This document shows, piece after piece, positions 34,011 through 39,925 of a stretch of DNA of 39,925 nt. Position 1 is the stretch's first letter. Every line of letters starts with the position of its first letter. The notes under the pieces were generated by a model, which saw only the letters and a list, made by a program, of their open reading frames with translations, was not told the DNA's origin and made no database searches. Source of the stretch: Hyphomicrobiales bacterium (lineage in GTDB: Bacteria; Pseudomonadota; Alphaproteobacteria; Rhizobiales; Beijerinckiaceae); contig JAFAQA010000362.1 of assembly GCA_019246665.1 (NCBI GenBank), positions 1 to 39,925 of the forward strand, in the 5' to 3' direction. Both the position numbers and the translations under genes were made by a program.

Positions 34011-34730
34011 ATGAAAGTGGTAATTCAGTGCGGCGGCAAGGGAACACGCCTTCGGCCCTACACCATGGTGCTGCCGAAGCCACTGATGCCCGTCGGCTCC
34101 AAGCCGGTTCTCGAGCTTTTGCTCAAATGGCTTCGCAGGAACGGAACGCGGGATGTCTACATAACGACCGGTTATCTCGGCGCATTGATCAGAGCCGTTT
34201 GCGGCGACGGAAGTCAGTGGGATCTTCATATCGACTACACCGAGGAGCGAGAGCCGCTCGGGACGATTGGCCCCTTGAGTTTGCTGCGTGATCGTCTGGA
34301 CAGCACGTTCCTGGTCATCAACGGCGACGTCCTGACGGACCTCAACTTCAATGCCTTCACGACCTATCATCGCCAGCGGGGCAGCGCCTTGACGATCGCC
34401 ACTGCGACCCGAACCGTCAAAATGGACTACGGCGTGATCGAGGGCCAGAACGGCCGGGTCACCCAGTTCCGGGAGAAACCCATTCTCTCCCAGATGGTCA
34501 GCATGGGTATCTACTGCATGGATCCCCAGGTGCTCGACTACATACCCTCGGGCGTGCCGTTCGGTTTCGACGACCTCATGCTCTGCGTGATGGATCGCGG
34601 GATACCGGTACACACCTTCGAGCACAACGGTCTGTGGCTCGACGTGGGGCGCGTCCAGGACTTCCAGCAGGCACAAGAACTCAACTGGGACGATCAACCA
34701 CCCGCATTTCAAATCGTCGCCGCGGCCTAG
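34011..34730 (+). CDS. Sugar-1-phosphate nucleotidyltransferase (NTP_transferase family)
   Basis: A 239-residue nucleotidyltransferase. The N-terminal signature GGKGTRLRPYTMVLPKPLMPV (residues 8-28) binds the NTP phosphates. The metal-binding block is VINGDVLTDLNF, followed by the sugar-binding VKMDYGVIEG.NGRVTQFREKP and GIYCMDPQVLDYIP. The C-terminal part ends in GLWLDVGRVQDFQQAQ, typical of guanylyl/thymidylyl transferases without a hexapeptide tail. It makes an NDP-sugar; relatives in legionaminate-type pathways use GlcN-1-P and GTP, while others use Man-1-P or Glc-1-P. An AGGAG site lies 6 bases before the ATG. First gene of the right-hand operon. Confidence 0.9.
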   Translation: MKVVIQCGGKGTRLRPYTMVLPKPLMPVGSKPVLELLLKWLRRNGTRDVYITTGYLGALIRAVCGDGSQWDLHIDYTEEREPLGTIGPLSLLRDRLDSTFLVINGDVLTDLNFNAFTTYHRQRGSALTIATATRTVKMDYGVIEGQNGRVTQFREKPILSQMVSMGIYCMDPQVLDYIPSGVPFGFDDLMLCVMDRGIPVHTFEHNGLWLDVGRVQDFQQAQELNWDDQPPAFQIVAAA

Positions 34731-34856
34731 TGACGCGACCGCGCCACTTGTCGGGCGCCGGCCCACTGGAAACAGCAACACTGCGGCCTTTGGGGCTTGG
34801 CCGGGGCCGCAGGACCGATGTGCTCAGCGTTTGCACGAGTCTTTGAGGAGATGCCG

Positions 34857-36008
34857 ATGTTGATGGTCGCAGAACCCATATTGGGGGAAGAAGAAAAGGC
34901 GGCTCTCTCCGAGGTCATCGACAGCGGCTGGATCACGATGGGGGATCGCGTTCGCTCCTTCGAATGCGCCTTCGCCGAGCAGCACAACGCCAGCGACTGC
35001 GTTGCCGTGAATTCCTGCACCGCCGCGCTCCACCTGATCCTGGAAGGCTTGGGCGTCGGGCGTGGCGACGAGGTTCTCGTGCCTTCGCTCTCGTTCGTGG
35101 CGACAGCAAACAGCGTCCTTTACGCCGGCGCCAAGCCGGTATTCGTCGACATCGAAGCTCTCGACCTTCCCGTCATGTCGCTTTCGGACGCCGCTGCCAA
35201 ATGCACGGCTCGAACGAAAGCCGTGATCCTCATGCATTATGCGGGCTATACGGTCGATCGCTCGGCCTGGCGCGATTTCGCGACCTCACGCGGCCTTTTG
35301 CTCATCGAGGATGCGGCCCATGCCGCCGGTGCCGAGCAGGCCGGAACGTTCGGAGACGCCGCCGCCTTCAGTTTCTATGGAAACAAGAACATGACGACGG
35401 CCGAAGGCGGGGTGGTGCTCGCCTCCAACGACGAAGTGCTCGACAAAATCCGCCAAATGCGCGGGCACGGCATGACGAGCGGCACCTTTCAACGGCGCTC
35501 GAGCCGAATATCCACCTATGACGTCACCATGCTCGGCTACAACTACCGCATGGACGAGCTGCGCGCCGCGATCGGTCTCTTGCAGCTCAAGCGCTTGAAC
35601 GAATGGAATGCCAAGCGCCGGCACCTGACGCAATCCTACATGCGTTCGCTCGGCGCGCAGTGCCCGGATCTCTGCCTGCCGTTCGCGGCGTGGCACAAGT
35701 CATCCAATCACGTGGCATCACATCACATCATGCCGGTCGTCTTGCCTGAGAATGTCGATCGCCAGCGCATCGTCGACGAACTGCGCGACGCTGAAATTCA
35801 AACCACCATTCACTACCCGCCCATCCACGAGACCTCGTACTACCGCGAGAATTTCCCTTGCGCACCCTTGCCGCTGACCGAGCAATTCGCGCAGCGCGAG
35901 CTCACCTTGCCTTTGCATCCGCGCATGGAGGAGCACCACGTCGAGAAAGTGACCGCGGTCATGGCGAAAGCGCTCGACCATGCAGCACCGGTGGAAGCCC
36001 TGTCATGA
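34857..36008 (+). CDS. DegT/DnrJ/EryC1/StrS family sugar aminotransferase
   Basis: A 383-residue PLP-dependent NDP-4-keto-sugar aminotransferase. Key sites are the SCTAALHL phosphate-binding region (53-60), EDAAHA (D152, pyridine nitrogen), and FSFYGNKNMTTAEGG with the PLP lysine at K177. The C-terminal block IQTTIHYPPIHETSYYR, followed by QRELTLPLHPRME, is typical of the family. It adds an amino group, usually from glutamate, to a 4-keto-6-deoxy sugar made by a dehydratase such as the one downstream. I chose the ATG at 34857 because GAGGAG ends six bases before it. It overlaps the sugar transferase by four bases (ATGA). Confidence 0.93.
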   Translation: MLMVAEPILGEEEKAALSEVIDSGWITMGDRVRSFECAFAEQHNASDCVAVNSCTAALHLILEGLGVGRGDEVLVPSLSFVATANSVLYAGAKPVFVDIEALDLPVMSLSDAAAKCTARTKAVILMHYAGYTVDRSAWRDFATSRGLLLIEDAAHAAGAEQAGTFGDAAAFSFYGNKNMTTAEGGVVLASNDEVLDKIRQMRGHGMTSGTFQRRSSRISTYDVTMLGYNYRMDELRAAIGLLQLKRLNEWNAKRRHLTQSYMRSLGAQCPDLCLPFAAWHKSSNHVASHHIMPVVLPENVDRQRIVDELRDAEIQTTIHYPPIHETSYYRENFPCAPLPLTEQFAQRELTLPLHPRMEEHHVEKVTAVMAKALDHAAPVEALS

Positions 36009-36775
36009 CGCTCATCCAGCTTACGGGCTTGTCCGAGCGCCAAGCGCCGAGAACGCCCGATATCGTCAGGCGCGGCTTCGACGTCGCGGCCGCGCTTGTG
36101 GCGCTGATCATCTTCAGCCCGGTCATGCTGATCGTCATCCTGGCGATCTGGACGAACGGCAGCCGTCCGATCTTCTTCTCGCACCTCCGTCTGGGCCTCC
36201 GGGGGCGTCATTTCCGGATCTACAAGTTCCAGAAGTTCCGCAACAATTGTGGCGCGGCGTCAGGTCCTGTGACGGTGGAAAACGATCCGCGCTTCACCCG
36301 CCTCGGCCGCTTTCTCGGCAAGACGAAGCTCGACGAATTGCCGCAGCTTTGGAACATCCTGAAAGGCGACATGTCGATCGTGGGGCCGCGCCCCGAGAGC
36401 CTGGAACTTGCACATTGCTTCAGCGGAATATACTTGCGCGTGCTGCAATACCGCCCCGGCCTGTTTGGGCCAAATCAAGTGTTGTTCAGGAACGAAAGCT
36501 CAATCTTTCCGGACAATTGTGACCCCGAGAAATTTTACTGCCAGTACCTATTCCCATTGAAGGCAAACATCGATCTCGCCTACTTCCCGCATCGCACTCT
36601 CGCCAAGGACATCGGATGGATCATCCGCGGCTTGCTGGCCGTGGTTGGTTGGCATTCGCCGCCGAGCGAGGATTTGCAGCGGACGCTGAATGAGGGTCGC
36701 AGCGGTTGGAATTGGCAACAAGCCTTTCCCCAACCCTCGCTCATGAACGAAGAACTCATACAACCGGGGGAATGA
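36005..36775 (+). CDS. Bacterial sugar transferase, PglC/EpsL-like (short, single-helix type)
   Basis: A 256-residue phosphoglycosyl transferase with only one N-terminal membrane helix (RRGFDVAAALVALIIFSPVMLIVILAI), unlike the five-helix enzyme at 11583. Catalytic-domain motifs are FRIYKFQKFRNN, RFTRLGRFLGKTKLDELPQLWNILKGDMSIVGPRPES, and YRPGLFGPNQVL. It should load an NDP-sugar phosphate onto undecaprenyl phosphate. The unusual C-terminal extension (about residues 165-256, FPDNCDPEKFYCQYLFPLKANIDLAYF...) has no motif I recognise. The location between an aminotransferase and a dehydratase suggests that the sugar made by this operon is its substrate. Confidence 0.9.
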   Translation: MTLIQLTGLSERQAPRTPDIVRRGFDVAAALVALIIFSPVMLIVILAIWTNGSRPIFFSHLRLGLRGRHFRIYKFQKFRNNCGAASGPVTVENDPRFTRLGRFLGKTKLDELPQLWNILKGDMSIVGPRPESLELAHCFSGIYLRVLQYRPGLFGPNQVLFRNESSIFPDNCDPEKFYCQYLFPLKANIDLAYFPHRTLAKDIGWIIRGLLAVVGWHSPPSEDLQRTLNEGRSGWNWQQAFPQPSLMNEELIQPGE

Positions 36776-36778
36776 AGC

Positions 36779-37786
36779 GTGGAGTACAAGGGCCGTAAAG
36801 TTCTCGTGACCGGCGCCGATGGCTTTATCGGCTCGCATTTGACCGAAAAGCTCGTGCAGCGCGGCGCCAAGGTGACGGCACTTTGTCTGTACAATTCATT
36901 CGACCACCATGGGTGGCTCGATGACCTGCCCGAGGAGGCTCGCGGCAAGCTGACACTCGCGCGCGGCGATATTCGCGATTCCGGCTTCGTCCGCCGCCTC
37001 GCCCAGGGGCAGGAAATCATCTTTCACCTCGCCGCGCTCATCGCCATTCCCTATTCCTACGCGGCGGCGCAAAGCTATGCCGAGACCAACGTCCTCGGCA
37101 CGCTGAACGTGCTCGAGGCAGCGCGTGAGAGCGGCGCAATGCGTGTCGTGCACACCTCCACGAGCGAGGTCTACGGCACGGCGCTCACGATGCCGATCAG
37201 TGAGAGCCATCCTCTGCAAGGCCAATCACCCTATTCGGCCTCCAAGATCGGAGCCGATATGATGGCGGAAGCCTTCGCACGATCGTTCGAACTCCCCGTC
37301 GCGATCCTGCGACCCTTCAACACCTTCGGCCCGCGCCAGAGCGAGCGCGCCATCATCCCGACGATCATCCGCCAGGCGCTCGATCCATCCTGCAACGCCA
37401 TCCAGACCGGCGACACGTCGCCCTTGCGCGATTTCACCTTCGTCGAGGACACGGCGGAAGCTTTCCTGGCGCTCGGCATTGCCCCCAACATCCAGTACGG
37501 GCGGCCTTACAATGCGGGAAGCGGGAAGGCGGTGAGCGTCAAGGACATCATCGAGCTCGTTTTACAAGCCACGAAGTGCCAGCGCCCTGTCGTGCAGGAC
37601 CCCAAGCGCATGCGTCCTGCGGGATCCGAGGTGCGCGCCCTTCTCGCCGACAGCCGCCGCCTCAACGAGGATACAGGTTGGCGCCCACGCATCGACCTGC
37701 GTGAAGGCTTGGAACGTACGATCGCGTGGTGGCGCGAGCGTCTGGCCATCGGACTCGTGCGCCGCGAAACAGGGTATATGACATGA
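36779..37786 (+). CDS. NAD-dependent sugar-nucleotide 4,6-dehydratase, LegB-like (SDR family)
   Basis: A 335-residue extended SDR enzyme. It has the NAD-binding TGADGFIGSHL (11-21), AALIAIPYSYAA (86-97), the active-site TSTSE (126-130), and the Y152xxxK156 pair in SPYSASK. The substrate region reads RPFNTFGPRQSERAIIPTIIRQAL and GDTSPLRDFTFVEDTAEAF. This set is very close to the LegB dehydratase subgroup of legionaminic-acid type pathways (NDP-GlcNAc 4,6-dehydratases). The start is GTG with a GGGGGA-type purine run upstream, 3 bases after the previous stop. Its last bases overlap the sulfotransferase start. Product: an NDP-4-keto-6-deoxy sugar for the aminotransferase upstream. Confidence 0.88.
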   Translation: MEYKGRKVLVTGADGFIGSHLTEKLVQRGAKVTALCLYNSFDHHGWLDDLPEEARGKLTLARGDIRDSGFVRRLAQGQEIIFHLAALIAIPYSYAAAQSYAETNVLGTLNVLEAARESGAMRVVHTSTSEVYGTALTMPISESHPLQGQSPYSASKIGADMMAEAFARSFELPVAILRPFNTFGPRQSERAIIPTIIRQALDPSCNAIQTGDTSPLRDFTFVEDTAEAFLALGIAPNIQYGRPYNAGSGKAVSVKDIIELVLQATKCQRPVVQDPKRMRPAGSEVRALLADSRRLNEDTGWRPRIDLREGLERTIAWWRERLAIGLVRRETGYMT

Positions 37787-39666
37787 TGGGCATGCATGCC
37801 GCGGCGGGCGGGGCTACTCCACCTGCCACGGCAAGTCTGCACGCGAATATGCTTTGCGCTTGCGGCAGCGGCCTGCGGGCCGAACGTTGCTGCAAGCTCG
37901 CGCCGAACTACATGGCTCCTCCCACCGCGAAGGAGGCGCTGGAGAAACTCACCAATAAGGCCGCGAAGGCCCTTGCGAACGGTGATGTCGCGACCGCCGA
38001 GGCGGGGGCTCTCGAGGCTTTGGACCTAGCCCCTCGCCTCCCGGGCCCGCTTGCCGTCCTTTATCAGATTCGCCGACAGGCCGGCCAGGAGCAGGGGGCC
38101 TTCACCTTGTTGCAGCGGCTTGTCGCCGTGGATCCGAACAATGTCGACGCCACCCAGGAACTGGCGATGCTCCTTTTCCAAAAGGGGGATCTGCCGGGCG
38201 CCGAACAACATGCGCGAAACGCGATCCGGCTCGCGCCGACGCATCCGCGCTCGCACAACCTGATGGGAATGATCCTCACTGAAGCGCAGCGGCCGCACAT
38301 CGGAGAGTTTCATTATCGACGAGTGCTCGAGCTTTCAGGGGACCGCGATCCCATTCTTCTCGCCAACCTTGCCTGGAACTTGAAATGCCAGGGAAAGATT
38401 GCTGAGGCTCGGGAGCTCTACACCAAATCGACGCAAGCGGCGCCGGACATTTTCCAGACGCTCTTCGGCTGGGGACAGCTCGAGGAAGCTGACGGAAATT
38501 TTGTCGCCGCAAAGGACAAGCTCGATCGCGCCGCCAAGATCCGGCCCGCCGATCCGGGCGTGAGAGTCGCGCGCGCGACCCTGTTCGCGCGTGAGGGCAA
38601 GCTTTCGGATGCACTCTCCGAACTGGAACTCGAGGAAGGCGCGGGCGATCGCGATGGCATCGCGGACGCTCGGCTCGATTCCAACATGCTCTTGGAGAAG
38701 GGGCGGATTCTCGACAAGCTCGCCCGGTACGATGAAGCCTTTGCCTGTTTCAACGCGGCCAAGCAGCGGGCGCGTGAGATCGCCGGCAAGCGCTATCTCG
38801 AGCGTGAGGCGCGGGATATGGCCGACCGCTTGCGGCAATTCTTCGTTGCCGAGCGCCTGCGCCTGATGCCGCCGTGCTCAGCGCGCGAAAATTGCGCGCA
38901 ACCCATCTTCATTCTCGGCTTCCCGCGCTCGGGAACCACGCTGATGGAACAAGCGCTCTCCAGCCATCCAAGGATCTCGGCCGGCGATGAGCTCCCCTTC
39001 ATCAATGAATGCGGCGATTTGATCGGACGCTGGTTTGGAAGTCCCCTGTCCTATCCGGAGGCGCTCGCCGAGTTGTGGATGGGCGACAATCGGCGCGGCC
39101 TTGAGGAATTGCGGGACATCTACCTGCGCAAGGTGGAGCTGAGAGGCATCCTCAAGCCGGGGAGCGCCCATTTCACCGACAAGATGCCGCTCAATGAAAT
39201 GCATCTCGGGCTGATCTCTTGCATCTTTCCGCGCTCGCCCCTCATTCACCTTCTGCGGCACCCGCTCGATGTCGTTCTCTCCGTCTACTCGCATCATCTG
39301 ACGCACGGATATTTCTGCGCCTACGAGCTCGAGACGATTGCCAGACACTACGTTCTGGTGATGGACCTCGTTCATCATTATCGATCGCAGATGGCGCTGC
39401 GCTATCTCCCGGTGCGCTATGAGGACATGGTGGACGATGTCGCAAGTAATTTGCGGCGCATCCTTGATTTCATCGGTGAGCCCTTCGATGAGCGCTGCGT
39501 AAATTTCCAGGAAAACCGGCGAGTTCCACATACGCCGAGCTATGCGCAAGTCACCGAGAAAGTCTACGACAGGTCCCGGTTCCGCTACCGGCATTATCTG
39601 AAGCATTTGGAACCCGTGTTTCCCATACTCAAGCCAGTGATAGATCGCCTCGGCTACCGCGTGTAA
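37783..39666 (+). CDS. SEC-C motif / TPR / sulfotransferase fusion protein
   Basis: A 627-residue protein in three parts. Residues 25-37 are a SEC-C zinc motif: CACGSGLRAERCC (C25, C27, C36, C37). Residues about 50-370 are a helical TPR array (for example AVDPNNVDATQELAMLLFQKGDLPGAEQHARNAIRLAPTHPRSHNLMG). From about 374 comes a sulfotransferase domain: PIFILGFPRSGTTLMEQAL is the PAPS 5'-phosphosulfate loop and LLRHPLDVVLSVYSHHL the 3'-phosphate region. It resembles bacterial TPR-sulfotransferases related to tyrosylprotein sulfotransferase. No signal peptide or membrane segment is seen, so it should act in the cytoplasm with PAPS. The acceptor could be a glycan or the protein encoded next. It overlaps the dehydratase by four bases (ATGA). 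Confidence 0.9.
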   Translation: MMGMHAAAGGATPPATASLHANMLCACGSGLRAERCCKLAPNYMAPPTAKEALEKLTNKAAKALANGDVATAEAGALEALDLAPRLPGPLAVLYQIRRQAGQEQGAFTLLQRLVAVDPNNVDATQELAMLLFQKGDLPGAEQHARNAIRLAPTHPRSHNLMGMILTEAQRPHIGEFHYRRVLELSGDRDPILLANLAWNLKCQGKIAEARELYTKSTQAAPDIFQTLFGWGQLEEADGNFVAAKDKLDRAAKIRPADPGVRVARATLFAREGKLSDALSELELEEGAGDRDGIADARLDSNMLLEKGRILDKLARYDEAFACFNAAKQRAREIAGKRYLEREARDMADRLRQFFVAERLRLMPPCSARENCAQPIFILGFPRSGTTLMEQALSSHPRISAGDELPFINECGDLIGRWFGSPLSYPEALAELWMGDNRRGLEELRDIYLRKVELRGILKPGSAHFTDKMPLNEMHLGLISCIFPRSPLIHLLRHPLDVVLSVYSHHLTHGYFCAYELETIARHYVLVMDLVHHYRSQMALRYLPVRYEDMVDDVASNLRRILDFIGEPFDERCVNFQENRRVPHTPSYAQVTEKVYDRSRFRYRHYLKHLEPVFPILKPVIDRLGYRV

Positions 39667-39715
39667 CGGCGGGTCGAACGAGAAACCGCTGGCCAAAAGA
39701 ATACAGGAGAGGGCG

Positions 39716-39925
39716 ATGTCGAGGACGATCAGCGGCAGCACGACCGGTCCGGTCGTGCTCAATTCGTTGACCGACAATCCTCTCACGATCACGAGCGCGG
39801 GGACGGTGACGTCGAGCGGCTCGTCGGACGGCATTGATGGGGGCAGCAACGGCGCGACCTGGACGATCGGCAATGCGGGCCAGATTTCCGCTTCGGGGGG
39901 CGCGGGCATCTCGCTTGCGACGAGC
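39716..39925 (+). CDS. Start of a Ser/Gly/Thr-rich repeat protein, probable surface adhesin (3' partial)
   Basis: The first 70 codons of a gene that runs past the window end. It begins MSRTISGSTTGPVVLNSLTDNPLTITSAGTV, with repeating short beta-strand units (LTITSAGTVTSS, WTIGNAGQISASGGAGISLATS). These look like the N-terminal rungs of a right-handed beta-helix, as in autotransporter passenger domains and large surface repeat proteins. No signal peptide is seen in the first 30 residues, so export by a type I or another route is possible. AGGAGA lies 6 bases before the ATG. It follows the sulfotransferase by only 49 bases and may be its client. Confidence 0.7.
   Translation, partial: MSRTISGSTTGPVVLNSLTDNPLTITSAGTVTSSGSSDGIDGGSNGATWTIGNAGQISASGGAGISLATS

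Noticed and set aside
38878-39909. Minus-strand frame of 343 codons opposite the sulfotransferase and repeat protein
   Set aside because: It overlaps the strongly supported sulfotransferase domain and has no family match.

Overview
The window is high-GC DNA from an alphaproteobacterium, most likely a Rhizobiales/Beijerinckiaceae-type organism. This is inferred from the protein flavour (GyrA, SSB, YtfQ, CoA-transferase, NnrU and AsmA types), the strongly GC-biased third codon positions, and an intergenic palindrome of a kind I recall from Rhizobiales genomes. No species can be named from the sequence alone. There is no rRNA operon, CRISPR array, transposase or integrase.

Layout. (1) 1-6595: the end of a PolX-like PHP protein whose polymerase active site looks dead, a small PHA-system protein, and a YtfQ/YtfR/YtfT-YjfF-type sugar ABC importer whose two permeases are fused into one chain. 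(2) 6649-6957, minus: a tRNA-Leu(UAA) gene split in the anticodon loop by a 220-nt group I intron that closely matches the cyanobacterial tRNA-Leu intron core. This is the most striking item in the window. (3) 7034-15784: an exopolysaccharide locus with a GumC/Wzc-like co-polymerase, a Wza-like export protein, a GT4 glycosyltransferase, an undecaprenyl-phosphate sugar transferase, a Wzy-like polymerase/ligase and a Wzx-like flippase. (4) 15991-25932: largely housekeeping genes: gyrA, marC-like, ssb, a DUF3095 protein, an AsmA-like protein, a two-subunit 3-oxoacid CoA-transferase and an NnrU protein. (5) 25965-33543: accessory genes. It holds a cysteine-cluster protein, an HTH protein, a decayed chrB (chromate resistance) pseudogene, a DUF1259 protein with a frameshifted beta-propeller gene behind it, and a double-GNAT plus isochorismatase-like gene pair divergent from a LysR regulator. 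(6) 34011-39925: a tightly packed sugar-nucleotide and surface-modification operon. It holds a nucleotidyltransferase, a DegT/DnrJ aminotransferase, a PglC-like sugar transferase, a LegB-like 4,6-dehydratase, a SEC-C/TPR/sulfotransferase fusion, and the start of a Ser/Gly/Thr-rich repeat protein that runs off the end.

How the genes work together. The EPS locus has the parts of a Wzx/Wzy pathway: an initiating transferase, a glycosyltransferase, a flippase, a polymerase, a co-polymerase and an outer-membrane exporter. The right-hand operon looks like a separate route. It would make an NDP-4-amino-4,6-dideoxy sugar and load it onto a lipid carrier, possibly with sulfation and with a large surface protein as a client; the substrate and target are inference. 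The CoA-transferase pair and the PHA-system protein both fit polyhydroxybutyrate/acetoacetate metabolism, though they lie 22 kb apart.

Points that deserve checking are the tRNA intron, several enzymes that lack key catalytic residues (PolX-like, Wzc-like and isochorismatase-like), the Asn-Leu pair in the GyrA quinolone region, and two broken genes lying within 3 kb of each other.
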